Positions 14,621 to 24,525 of a DNA stretch of 38,220 nt are shown here, one piece after another. The notes under the pieces are model-generated. The model saw only the letters and a program-made list of their open reading frames with translations. It had not been told where the DNA came from and did no database searches. The DNA comes from an uncultured Clostridia bacterium (GTDB lineage Bacteria; Bacillota; Clostridia; Oscillospirales; Acutalibacteraceae): contig CAMHAV010000008.1 of NCBI GenBank assembly GCA_946182865.1, positions 1 to 38,220 on the forward strand, read 5' to 3'. Positions within the stretch are counted from its first letter, which is position 1, and each line of letters opens with the position of its first letter. Both the position numbers and the translations under genes were made by a program.

Positions 14621-16516
14621 ATGAGTAATAAGGAACTATGCAGAATTTAATCAGTCATTTTCTGCTTAAAAATACAGTATGCTTGCGTGTTTCAGAAAGT
14701 GAAATGTATCAATTATTTCTGCATAGTTCCTAAGTATAAGAAAACCCACAATTCAAAATGGGAATCGGGACATTCTGCCTCCCCCCGAGACAGACATAAT
14801 GTTTCGTCCCGACCGGGGCTGCTTTTCCGGCTGGGCTGTGCCGTGTTGGCGATGACGGTGGCAGTATGCGCGGCTCCGCTGCTGCGCCGCTTTTTTGAGG
14901 CGCAATTACCGATGGTGCACGCGGCGGGTCAAACTATAAATGTATACGGAACATGGGATTCTAATGACAAAATGGAGCCGGGTCAAACCTCGTTAGATGT
15001 AGATAAGATATATATGAATGCCGGTAGTGTCATTAGAATCCGTAACGGTAAGACCATAAATATGGTTAATCAACAAACAATAGGATCAGCTGACCTTAGC
15101 GTGATTTATCTTTATTCCAATGCCAATTTGCATTTGTATGGTACGATGACAGGTTCGTGTGATGAATTGAATATAACTTCAGATAGTTCTCATGTTTATG
15201 TTTATCTCAATGAAGGCGCTGTCTTTGACGTTACCTTTAACGATGATACATTCGGAAGTCGTCAGTGCTACATAGAATGTATCGGCTACAATGTCGGCAG
15301 CAACCTAACGGATAGCGAAACCTACCCCGATGTCAACTTTGATATATCAACAGATATCCAAGTGTTGAACGTGAGTGCAGACCCCAATGTGGCTGTCATA
15401 CAAGGTGAATCAGTCGGTAAATTCTGTAATGTTGAAGATACGACCTATCGCTACACTGCCAGCCCTGTCGAGGGATTCAGCCGACTTATCTGGTTAAAAG
15501 GCGGTGCCAATGGCTTCATACTGAACCCCGAAACACAAACCCAATTCCAAAACACAACCCAAATCAAAAACAGAGTGGATTTCTCCTGCAAAGAGAACGC
15601 GAAAGGCCAGTTGTACGCCAAATACATTCCCGACGACGCGTGGACATGGGACTTGGAAGAGGGGAAGGCAACCTATACAGTTACCAACATCGATCCCGCT
15701 GTTGCGGGCGGAACAACAGAAGTGACCTACACCGACGATACGTTGGAATCTGTTGTTAACGAAGAGACCGGCAAGACCATCTATACAGCTTCTGTTACTG
15801 TTGACGGAGAACCCATCACCGGTACTTACGAGGTTGATAACGACAACCAAGGCACCGGCGAAGGTGGCACCGGCGAAGGCGGTACTGGCGAGGGTGGCAC
15901 CGGCGAAGGCGGTACTGGCGAGGGTGGCACCGGCGAAGGCGGCACCGGCGAGGGTGGCACCGGCGAAGGCGGCACCGGCGAGGGTGGCACCGGCGAGGGT
16001 GGCACCGGCGAGGGTGGCACCGGCGAGGGTGGCACCAATGGTGATCATTCAAAAGACTACGCTTTTATCACCGGCAGCGTATGGAGCTGGACAAAGGGTA
16101 CTGCTGCCGGAATGCCGGTGATCCTCAAAAACACGGTGGGAGATGACACCACTACCTTCAGCAAGCTGCAAAAGGTATTTGTAGACGGAACCCTTCTCAC
16201 ACAGGACGTTCACTACAAAGCAGTTCCCGGCAGCATTAAGATCACGCTCCAGCCAAGTTACCTGAAAAACCTCAGCGCAGGCACACACACGCTTACCGTC
16301 GAACTGAAGGACGCCACACTGGAACATACGTTCACCATTGCGGAGTCCGGCGGCAGTGATCCGGGTAAGGGCAGTGATTCACCGAAAACCGGAGAAAGCA
16401 ATTTCAAGCTCTTTTTGTCCGCATGGCTCTTCATGGCTTCCTCCGCAATGATCGTCATGTTGCTCTTCCAGAAGAAAAAGAAAAATACTCCCACAGGTAG
16501 ACGCAGTCAATTCTAA
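14621..16516 (+). CDS. Sortase-anchored GEGGT-repeat surface protein, start split by an insertion
   Basis: Cell-wall protein. The original start is ATG 14621. Deleting 102 bases (element plus TAA duplication) restores [16 protein letters not shown] in frame. As it stands, the frame is open only from GTG 14687, which lies inside the element and has no ribosome site, so expression may be lost or low. A signal peptide ([13 protein letters not shown] to HAAG) is followed by an N-terminal domain of about 270 aa, probably beta-helical, rich in Asn/Asp/Thr. Then come twelve GEGGT pentapeptides (15857-16036) and a beta domain ([34 protein letters not shown]). The end is SPKTGES, a hydrophobic helix and KKKK. 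SPKTG matches the (S/P)PxTG class used by C. difficile-type sortase B. No sortase gene is in the window. Its AT-richer sequence and flanking repeats suggest transfer. Confidence 0.8.
14632..14730. mobile_element. 99-bp MITE-like insertion with a TAA target duplication
   Basis: The ends GGAACTATGCAGAA and TTCTGCATAGTTCC are perfect 14-bp inverted repeats (15 bp including the adjoining A/T). TAA lies directly on both sides. A nested inverted repeat, TCATTTTCTG / CAGAAAGTGA, makes the element nearly palindromic. No coding capacity. Removing it with one TAA rejoins the surface-protein reading frame to its ribosome site. Confidence 0.75.
15857..16036 (+). repeat. Twelve 15-bp repeats encoding GEGGT
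   Basis: Twelve uninterrupted units. Codon variants alternate (GAAGGC/GAGGGT, GGTACT/GGCACC), which shows 30-bp higher-order duplication, and the last four units are identical. Probably variable in number between strains; encodes a flexible wall-spanning linker. Confidence 0.95.
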
Positions 16517-16550
16517 CCGATAGATTTTGAACATCTCTTTTCAAAGAATA

Positions 16551-16592
16551 ATCGTCGGACAAGGTCGAAAGACAATGTCCGGCGATTTTTTT
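16551..16592 (+). terminator. Terminator of the surface-protein gene
   Basis: ATCGTCGGACA pairs with TGTCCGGCGAT (one G-T pair), followed by TTTTTTT, 35 bases past the stop. Confidence 0.9.
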
Positions 16593-16596
16593 ACTT

Positions 16597-16707
16597 GATG
16601 AAAATACTAACCGCGTCGAATAGTATGAAAATAAAACCATTGTTGTCATTATGACAGGTACCGGAGAGATTTTCTACGATGAACGCAAGCGGTATCTCAA
16701 TGACTGA
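16597..16707 (+). pseudogene. Possible gene-tail remnant
   Basis: One frame reads DENTNRVE, an in-frame TAG, then YENKTIVVIMTGTGEIF and YDERKRYLND before TGA. It looks protein-like but has no ribosome site and lies between a terminator and repeat copy B. It may be the decayed end of a gene; the family is not recognised. Confidence 0.2.
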
Positions 16708-16733
16708 GCGGCATCTTTTTTGTACTCCCCTTT

Positions 16734-16790
16734 CCAAAGCGAAAAACCTGTCGACAAACGTCGATGGGATTTTCGCTTTGTATTATTCAT
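16734..16790. repeat. 57-bp terminator repeat, copy B
   Basis: Direct repeat of 14273-14329 (51/57 identical). It ends next to the stop of the permease gene at 16787. Confidence 0.8.
16736..16779 (-). terminator. Terminator of the dual-ATPase ABC operon
   Basis: AAAGCGAAAA...TTTTCGCTTT with an inner GTCGAC/GTCGATGGG stem, formed by repeat copy B. It lies directly past the last permease gene on the minus strand. Confidence 0.7.
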
Positions 16791-17596
16791 CCGTTTCCCG
16801 TACTCTTATAAAATCTCAGGCTGAACCGCCAGAATGAGTAAGCGAGAAGGTACAGCGTAACGCCGACAACAGGTGAAATGTACATCAGCCATTCCGGGTA
16901 AGCCGCCATATCCGCCTTGCGCAAAAAGAACTGCGCCGGAAAGTAATTGACAAACGCAAACGGCACCACAAAAATCAGGATGGACTGAATGAACCGGTTG
17001 TATATACTCAGCGGATAGATGGCAAACTTGCGCATATTCCAGTAGAAGATTTCCTTCAGGCTGCCTGTTTCCACCACGTAAAAGCTGATGGACGAAAAGA
17101 ACAGGAATATCGCCCCCTGTATCAGTACGCCGCTGATAACGGCAATGATATAATACACCGCCATTGCCGGATTCCATTGAATCCCCACACGGCTGGCCGA
17201 AATCACAAACAGGACGATGCCGAGCGTGCCGTGTCCCAACGCCGCCAGCCAGTCCGCTCCGCAAAGCACAAGCTGGGTCAGCAATCCTCTCGGACGCAGC
17301 ATCACACGGTCAAAGTCACCGTGCCTGATCCAGTCGGAAAAATCCCTCAGCGCCATAAAGAACACAATGAATATGCCGTAGGTGATGAAAATCAGGCTGA
17401 AAAGAAACAACAGTTCATCGATGTTCCAGTTGTTGATGGTGTCAAATTTCAGCAGAGCAAGGTACATGGCGATAATGCCGCCCGCTTCACGCAGAAACAC
17501 GGCAAACGTCGCCACGATCGCGTCCAGTTTGTATTGAAAGCGGCTTTTCAGCCCCGACTTTGCATAGGCAAAGAAAAGTGACAGAATATCTCTCAT
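16787..17596 (-). CDS. ABC-2 family permease (COG3694 type)
   Basis: Integral membrane protein of 269 aa with about six helices. It shows the family features of ABC2_membrane_6: an N-terminal AYAKSGLKSRFQYKLDAI, a central DFSDWIRHGDFDRVMLRPRG loop, and a C-terminal LYLLAYSFWRFSLRFYKSTGNG. It is the second of two different permeases, which probably form a heterodimer with the next gene upstream. It starts 3 bases after that gene's stop. Related exporters are annotated as daunorubicin/multidrug-like, but the substrate is generally unknown. Confidence 0.88.
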   Translation of the reverse strand: MRDILSLFFAYAKSGLKSRFQYKLDAIVATFAVFLREAGGIIAMYLALLKFDTINNWNIDELLFLFSLIFITYGIFIVFFMALRDFSDWIRHGDFDRVMLRPRGLLTQLVLCGADWLAALGHGTLGIVLFVISASRVGIQWNPAMAVYYIIAVISGVLIQGAIFLFFSSISFYVVETGSLKEIFYWNMRKFAIYPLSIYNRFIQSILIFVVPFAFVNYFPAQFFLRKADMAAYPEWLMYISPVVGVTLYLLAYSFWRFSLRFYKSTGNG

Positions 17597-17599
17597 ACC

Positions 17600-18388
17600 T
17601 TATCCCCCCTGTATCACCAGTTTTTTGATGCCGCTTCGCCAGAAATATTCTCCCACTGCCCAGAGCGCTGTAATCCAGAAAAGCTGTCGTGCGAAGTGAA
17701 AAACGATTTCCTTCCCGCCCAACTCGCCGAGATATAGCTGCACGGGCGTGAAGTAGATGGAATCAAACGGCGTAAAACGAATGGCGCTGCGCAGCCAGTC
17801 CGGCATGAACCACATGGGAATATACGCCCCGGCTAAAATATTGACCATGACGTTTTTTATTGTAATCAAACCCCATACGCTGAAAAGCGTAAACGACCAG
17901 CTTTGTACGATAAAGCTGATTTCCCACAGGACGACGTAGCCAAGAATGACGCTGACAAGGCAAAGCAGGACATCCCGTGCGCCTGACGGCGCCTGAATCG
18001 GCGCAAAGAAGCAAGCAATGATTACTGTTGGCAGAAAGTTGAAAACCACATGGAACGCGCCTTCCCCCATGTCCTCAAACAGCATTCTCAGCTTAAAATT
18101 GACCGGCTTGAGCAGCTCGTTGGCAATGGTTCCCTGCTTGATTTTGTCCTGCAAAAACATCTCGTTTTTATGAAATGCGGCGCTTAGTCCGAGTGAAATG
18201 AGAAAGCTGGTCGTTACCATCGAAAACGTCACGCCGTCCACCTCACTGGCACCGTTGTACAGCGCCTTGTAGATGCTCCAATACACCACGAACGAAAGCA
18301 GCGTATTGAGGATTCCCAGCACATAATCAAAGCGATAGGCCATTTTACTGCGGAATTTAATTCCCGCAAAGGAAAGATATCTTGTCAT
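17600..18388 (-). CDS. ABC-2 family permease (COG4587 type)
   Basis: Integral membrane protein of 262 aa with about six helices. It begins MTRYLSFAGIKFRSKMAYRFD and has the family loop KIKQGTIANELLKPVNFKLRM and a PFDSIYFTPVQLYLGE segment. It pairs with the COG3694-type permease downstream. GAGGTGG lies about 10 bases before ATG, and a 15-base gap separates it from the ATPase gene. Confidence 0.88.
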   Translation of the reverse strand: MTRYLSFAGIKFRSKMAYRFDYVLGILNTLLSFVVYWSIYKALYNGASEVDGVTFSMVTTSFLISLGLSAAFHKNEMFLQDKIKQGTIANELLKPVNFKLRMLFEDMGEGAFHVVFNFLPTVIIACFFAPIQAPSGARDVLLCLVSVILGYVVLWEISFIVQSWSFTLFSVWGLITIKNVMVNILAGAYIPMWFMPDWLRSAIRFTPFDSIYFTPVQLYLGELGGKEIVFHFARQLFWITALWAVGEYFWRSGIKKLVIQGG

Positions 18389-18403
18389 ATACTCACAGCC
18401 ACC

Positions 18404-19420
18404 TCAATTCATCACGATTCTGCCCTCATAGATGTCGCGGATAATGGCGTCTATTTCAGGCTCACGTATGCTTACATCCTTGATGTTGTGCGTGTTCATC
18501 AGGGCTGACATCATCTCGTTCACACTCACCTCATCTGTGCTGAACGCAATCCGTTTTTTCAATCCGCTGTTGTCCGCGTCGGAGACAACGGCATGGGAAA
18601 GGTCAAGTGAAATAGGCAGACTTTCAAATTCCGCCTCGATGATGCGGGAGGAACCATAGCCTTTCTTGACATTTTCGAGGCTGCCGTCATACAGCTTTTG
18701 TCCGTCGTCAATGATAATCAGGCGTTCACAGGTCTTTACAATATCCTGCATATCATGCGTGGTGAAGATCATCGTGATGTTGTCAGTCTGATTGAGTGTT
18801 CTGATGAATTTGCGTATTTTGTCCTTTCCCACCACGTCAATACCGATGGTTGGCTCGTCAAAAAAGACGATCTTGGGCGAATGAAGCAGCGCGGCGGCGA
18901 TATCCGCCCGCATACGCTGACCGAGGGAGAGCTGACGGACAGGCTGGCGGATAAAGCTGCCCATATCCAGCAGTTCGGTGTAACGCGCAAGGTTTTCCTT
19001 GTATTGCTTTGGCGGTATTCTGTAAATGTGCCGGATCACCTCATAGCTGTCGAGCGGCGACAAATCCCACGAAATCTGTGACTTCTGCCCGAATACAACG
19101 CCGATATTGGCGACATATTCCTTGCGCTGTTTGTACGGAACGTAGCCCGCTACCTGCATATCGCCACTGTCGGGATAAAGAATCCCTGACAGCATTTTGA
19201 TAGTGGTGGATTTTCCCGCGCCATTGGGGCCGATAAAGCCGACCATTTCCCCCTCATGAATGGAAAAACTGACGTTATCCACCGCTTTTTTCCATTCATA
19301 TGTCGGGTGGAAAATGTCTTTCAATGCCCCTTTAAAGCCTGTAGCACGCTTGTGGATTTTAAACGTCTTGCACAGGTTGTTTACCTCAATGATGTTTTTC
19401 GCTGTTTGCATTGTCCGCAT
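18404..19420 (-). CDS. ABC transporter ATPase (COG4586 type), second copy
   Basis: ATPase of 338 aa. The roughly 25-residue extension before the core (HKRATGFKGALKDIFHPTYE) is typical of COG4586. Walker A is GPNGAGKS (64-71), the signature LSLGQRMRADIAAALL, Walker B IVFFDEPTIGIDVVGK and the H loop TTHDMQDIV. A C-terminal domain of about 90 residues follows. AAGGAGG 6 bases before ATG 19420 fixes the start, 35 bases inside the preceding ATPase gene. The two ATPases are paralogues and probably work as an asymmetric pair. Confidence 0.92.
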   Translation of the reverse strand: MRTMQTAKNIIEVNNLCKTFKIHKRATGFKGALKDIFHPTYEWKKAVDNVSFSIHEGEMVGFIGPNGAGKSTTIKMLSGILYPDSGDMQVAGYVPYKQRKEYVANIGVVFGQKSQISWDLSPLDSYEVIRHIYRIPPKQYKENLARYTELLDMGSFIRQPVRQLSLGQRMRADIAAALLHSPKIVFFDEPTIGIDVVGKDKIRKFIRTLNQTDNITMIFTTHDMQDIVKTCERLIIIDDGQKLYDGSLENVKKGYGSSRIIEAEFESLPISLDLSHAVVSDADNSGLKKRIAFSTDEVSVNEMMSALMNTHNIKDVSIREPEIDAIIRDIYEGRIVMN

Positions 19421-20384
19421 GATGATCCTCCTTGTACATTTCTTTGATAATATCCTCTACAGTCGGCTTTTGGATAAAAATATCGACTGCCTTGCCGTGG
19501 GACAGCAGATAGTTTGCCAAATCCTTTGAGCTTACAATGCTGCTGTCGTAGTCAAGCGTCAGCATGTTATTTTCGATGCAGCAGTGTTTTATCGGAAAAT
19601 CCTGTAGATCCGGCGGCATTCCCTCAAATATCATCTGCATCCGATTCAGCCCGATATGGGATTTTTTCAACCTGTCAAAGCTGCCGTTATATACGATCTG
19701 TCCGTGGTCAATCAGTATCGCCCTGTCGCATATCCGTTCCAGTTCTTCGACATTATGGGTGGTGAGAATGACGGTTGTTTCTTTTTCACGGGCGATCTCC
19801 TGCAATATGTCGCGAATCTTCTCCCTTGCCGCCACATCTATACCGATAAACGGCTCGTCCAATATCAGCAGGGCAGGCTGAAAGAGAAGCACCGCCGCCA
19901 CCTCCGCTTTCATCCGCTGCCCCAGCGAGAGCTGATGGACGCGGTAATGCATCTGTTCCTGCAAACCGAGCTTCGGCAAAAGCGCCGCCAGTCTCTGCCT
20001 GTACGCTTCCTTGGGAATCCGGTAGATACTCTTTATCAGTTGCAGATTCAGCGCAAGCGTCAAATCTTCCTGCAACAGGGCGCTTCCGTGACCGAAGTGA
20101 TAATTGTAGCCGTCGGTAATGACCTGCCCTGTCACCAGACCGATCAGGTTTTCCCCGGCTTTCCTGCCAAAGTTTTTTCCCCGAAAAGGATTTTCCCGAA
20201 ACACCCTGATATAGCCGTCTGTGGGGAGGTACAAACCGCATATCAGCTTGATCAGCGTTGTTTTGCCCGCGCCGTTTGCGCCGATGAGACCGACGGTTTC
20301 GCCCTTTGCGATATGCAGCGAAATGTCATGGACAGCGGTAATGCCTCCCGGAAAGGTTTTGGTTACGTTTTTGATAACAATCAT
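19386..20384 (-). CDS. ABC transporter ATPase (COG4586-like), first copy
   Basis: ATPase of 332 aa from ATG 20384, with AGGTG 6 bases upstream; the ORF-track GTG 20393 overlaps that site. Walker A is GANGAGKT (35-42), the signature LSLGQRMKAEVAAVLL, Walker B LLILDEPFIGIDVAAR and the H loop TTHNVEELER. It lacks the N-terminal extension of its neighbour. First gene of the four-gene exporter operon. Every sequence motif needed for ATP hydrolysis is intact in both ATPases. Confidence 0.9.
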   Translation of the reverse strand: MIVIKNVTKTFPGGITAVHDISLHIAKGETVGLIGANGAGKTTLIKLICGLYLPTDGYIRVFRENPFRGKNFGRKAGENLIGLVTGQVITDGYNYHFGHGSALLQEDLTLALNLQLIKSIYRIPKEAYRQRLAALLPKLGLQEQMHYRVHQLSLGQRMKAEVAAVLLFQPALLILDEPFIGIDVAAREKIRDILQEIAREKETTVILTTHNVEELERICDRAILIDHGQIVYNGSFDRLKKSHIGLNRMQMIFEGMPPDLQDFPIKHCCIENNMLTLDYDSSIVSSKDLANYLLSHGKAVDIFIQKPTVEDIIKEMYKEDHHADNANSEKHH

Positions 20385-20402
20385 TGGCTTCACCTGTTCT
20401 TT

Positions 20403-20430
20403 ATTTTACGGGAATCTCTTTTAAATGCAA
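20403..20430 (-). promoter_or_regulatory. Candidate promoter of the dual-ATPase operon
   Basis: On the minus strand, TTGCAT, 16 bases, then TAAAAT, 19 bases before the start codon. This would leave a very short leader. Confidence 0.35.
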
Positions 20431-20463
20431 TATGTCTGGGATAAACTGCCCGAAATCCGTTAC

Positions 20464-20493
20464 AAAAAGCGCCGCAGCGGATGGCTGCGGCGC
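20464..20493 (-). terminator. Terminator of the LytTR regulator-kinase operon
   Basis: A perfect 10-bp stem, GCGCCGCAGC/GCTGCGGCGC, followed on the minus strand by TTTTT, separates the two-component pair from the ABC operon. Confidence 0.9.
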
Positions 20494-20502
20494 CCAAAAC
20501 AA

Positions 20503-21231
20503 CTATGATTCTGACGGAATCATCATACTGATGCAAAACATTCCTTCTTCTTCGTAAATATCTGTCATGCCGTCATATTTTTCGACAATGTCTTTGATTT
20601 GCTTTACACCGCAGCCGTGGTTTTGATTGTCAGGCTTGGTGGAATGCAGATCGGGGTTTTCATCGAGGACGGATTTGTCGGTTTTATTTTTGACTGTGAT
20701 GACGTCGTAGCCTCGCTTTTTGCATATCGACACATAAATCAGCTTCCCGGATGCCCTCAGGCTCGCCTCAATGGCGTTGTCAAGCGCATTGCTCAGCACC
20801 GCCGCAAAATCGACGCTGCCCATTCGGGCAAAGGACAGATTTTCTATTTCCGCCTTGAACGGTACGCCGCAGCGCTGCGCATATTCCAGCTTGGAATTGA
20901 TAACGTAATTCATCACGGCGTTGCCTGTCTGAATATACGAATAGACGCGATTGAGGTTATCCAGCACAACCGACAGGTATTCCTTCGCTTCGTCTGTTTC
21001 GCCGTTGCCCAGATAAGAGGCGATCACCATGATATGATTTTTCATATCATGCTTCAATCGGCGTGTATTTTCATGCAGGACTTCTATGTCCCGCTGCTGG
21101 TCACACAGAATCCGGTATTCGGCGCGCAGACTGTCATATTGATATTGCAAATCGAGGTTTTTGGCGACCTCGGCGGCATACTTCTGATCCAGTGCTTCAT
21201 AGGCGTCCCGGAGTGCGCGGTATCTGCTCAT
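20503..21231 (-). CDS. GHKL-type (AgrC-like) histidine kinase lacking a membrane domain
   Basis: Kinase of 242 aa. Residues 1-55 are a charged coiled coil. H61 in RRLKHDMKNHIMVI is the HPK10-type phosphoacceptor. The ATP-binding domain has ALDNAIEASL (N box), VITVKNK (D/F region) and HGCGVKQIKDIV (G box). AgrC-type kinases normally carry five to seven N-terminal helices; here none exist. The ATG overlaps the regulator stop (ATGA), so this is the native start rather than a truncation. The signal must be cytosolic or come through a partner, possibly the adjacent ABC system. Confidence 0.9.
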   Translation of the reverse strand: MSRYRALRDAYEALDQKYAAEVAKNLDLQYQYDSLRAEYRILCDQQRDIEVLHENTRRLKHDMKNHIMVIASYLGNGETDEAKEYLSVVLDNLNRVYSYIQTGNAVMNYVINSKLEYAQRCGVPFKAEIENLSFARMGSVDFAAVLSNALDNAIEASLRASGKLIYVSICKKRGYDVITVKNKTDKSVLDENPDLHSTKPDNQNHGCGVKQIKDIVEKYDGMTDIYEEEGMFCISMMIPSES

Positions 21232-21929
21232 CTCATGTACCTCAGAATCGTTTTCTTGACGTTTTCACGGTTTGTCCTGCCAATGGGCAGAAGCTCGTCG
21301 CTGCTAAGCTTGATTTCGTCGCCCTGTATGGCAAAAATATGCTGCTGATTGACCAGGAATCCCTTGTGCGTGCGGATAAATCCCCTTGGTGAAAGCTCGC
21401 TTTCGAGCGCTCCTATGGTTCCCCGGAAGCGAAAGAGCCTGTGGGTACTGTGCAGGCGGATGTAATTGGACTCCGACTCAAAATACAGAATATCCGAAAA
21501 CCGGACTTTAAAAATGCCTTCGCTTGTCTTGCACATAAAATATTCGTTTCTCTTTTGCAGTTCATTGACAATGCTTTGCGCCACCGAGCCGATTTCTTCG
21601 TCAAAATGGCTCTTGCGGATGAAGCCGAAGGGATGATACTGAAACGAACGGTACACCAGCGCATCATGGCTTGTGACAAATACGAGCAATGTGTCGGCGC
21701 CGCTGTCAATCAGAAACTGCGCTATATCCATGCCGCTGAGCCTCGGCATATCCATATCAAGAAACAGCACATCCGGCTTGCGGCTTTTCATATGCTCCGC
21801 CAGTGCAAAAGGATCTTCTGTCTGAAAGATTTCAATGGGGCAGTGCAGGTTCTGAAACGCGTCATGCACCTTGCCGGCAATTTCCTCCAGCACCCTTTTT
21901 TCATCATCACATACAGCCGTATAGATCAT
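21228..21929 (-). CDS. LytTR-family response regulator (AgrA-like)
   Basis: Regulator of 233 aa. The receiver domain is at 1-120, with acidic residues D8/D9/E10 and phosphoacceptor D58 (VLFLDMDMP). The LytTR DNA-binding domain is at about 130-233 (DILYFESESNYIRLH, GFIRTHKGFLVNQQHI, LLPIGRTNRENVKKTI). ATG 21929 with GAGGTGG 6 bases upstream is preferred over the ORF-track start at 21947. It overlaps the kinase gene by 4 bases. Probably controls the nearby exporter operon. Confidence 0.92.
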   Translation of the reverse strand: MIYTAVCDDEKRVLEEIAGKVHDAFQNLHCPIEIFQTEDPFALAEHMKSRKPDVLFLDMDMPRLSGMDIAQFLIDSGADTLLVFVTSHDALVYRSFQYHPFGFIRKSHFDEEIGSVAQSIVNELQKRNEYFMCKTSEGIFKVRFSDILYFESESNYIRLHSTHRLFRFRGTIGALESELSPRGFIRTHKGFLVNQQHIFAIQGDEIKLSSDELLPIGRTNRENVKKTILRYMR

Positions 21930-21958
21930 CACCATCCACCTCGCCAATCTGTGTTATG

Positions 21959-22002
21959 AAAAACAGGCTGCCGCACCGGGAACGGTGTGACAGCCTGTTT
22001 TT
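21959..22002. terminator. Terminator of the ATP synthase operon
   Basis: AAAAACAGGCTG...CAGCCTGTTTTT with an inner CACCGGGAACGGTG stem, 39 bases past atpC on the minus strand. Confidence 0.9.
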
Positions 22003-22040
22003 CATGCATGATTCATTTACTTCCGTCAACACCGTGCCGT

Positions 22041-23704
<1,664 letters not shown>

Positions 23705-23718
23705 TTAATTCTCTCCTC

Positions 23719-24522
23719 TCAGGCGCCGCTGCCTGCGACAATTTCCGTGATCTCCTGCGTGATAGCGCCCTGACGCGCGCGGTTGTACTCCAGACGGAGA
23801 TCGTCCAGCATCTGCTGCGCGTTCCGACCGGCGTTGTCCATCGCCATGCGGCGGGCGGCGGTTTCACAGGCGAAGCTCTCGCGAATCGCCTCCATGAGCG
23901 CCCCGAATACATATTCCCTGACCGCGCTGCTCAGCACTTCCGACGGCTCCGGCTCAAACAGGATGCCGCCCGGCGCCGTTTCTTCGCTCTTTGTGAGCGG
24001 GAGCAGCCATTCCACTGCCGCCTCCTGCGTCATCATGGAGACATACTTGGTGCAGACAATGCCCACCTTGCCGTATGCGCCGCCGAGATACCCGTCAATG
24101 AGCCGCTGCGCCAGCGCGTAGCCGTCGTCACAGGTAAAGCTCTCGCACAGCGTCAGTTCGCCCCCGAAACGCTCCGAGGCACGCTTGCCGATGGGGATGA
24201 TCTCCGCGTCGGCATACTGCGCCGTCAGACGAAAGATGTTGTTGTTGTAGCCGCCGCAAAGTCCTCTGTCGCCCGCGATGACTACCAGACAGGTCTTGTC
24301 GCTATCGGACGGGGGATTCAGAAAGGCGCTGTTCTGACATTCGGCGTTGGCGGCCAGACGGGAGGTCATGGTGCGCAGCGCCTGCGCGAAGTCATGCGCG
24401 TTTTCCATCGCCTGACTGGCGCGGTACATTTTGGAAGAAGCGACAAGCCCCATCGCGGTGGTAAGGTGCAGCATGGAGTCCACGCTGCGGATGCTGGAAC
24501 GGAGACTTTTGATATCCGCCAT
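23719..24522 (-). CDS. atpG: ATP synthase gamma subunit
   Basis: Rotor shaft of F1, 267 aa (family about 285, so slightly short). The conserved N-terminal helix (LRSSIRSVDSMLHLTTAMGLVASSKMYRA) and C-terminal helix (AMDNAGRNAQQMLDDLRLEYNRARQGAITQEI) form the coiled-coil shaft. The central Rossmann-like part has VIAGDRGLCGGYNNNI. Starts 3 bases after atpA. Confidence 0.96.
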   Translation of the reverse strand: MADIKSLRSSIRSVDSMLHLTTAMGLVASSKMYRASQAMENAHDFAQALRTMTSRLAANAECQNSAFLNPPSDSDKTCLVVIAGDRGLCGGYNNNIFRLTAQYADAEIIPIGKRASERFGGELTLCESFTCDDGYALAQRLIDGYLGGAYGKVGIVCTKYVSMMTQEAAVEWLLPLTKSEETAPGGILFEPEPSEVLSSAVREYVFGALMEAIRESFACETAARRMAMDNAGRNAQQMLDDLRLEYNRARQGAITQEITEIVAGSGA

Positions 24523-24525
24523 GTG

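Noticed and set aside
15816-16052. Possible CRISPR or minus-strand PPSPV/RRCHP repeat proteins
   Set aside because: The 15-bp units are contiguous coding repeats without spacers; the minus-strand ORFs are shadows of the GEGGT array.
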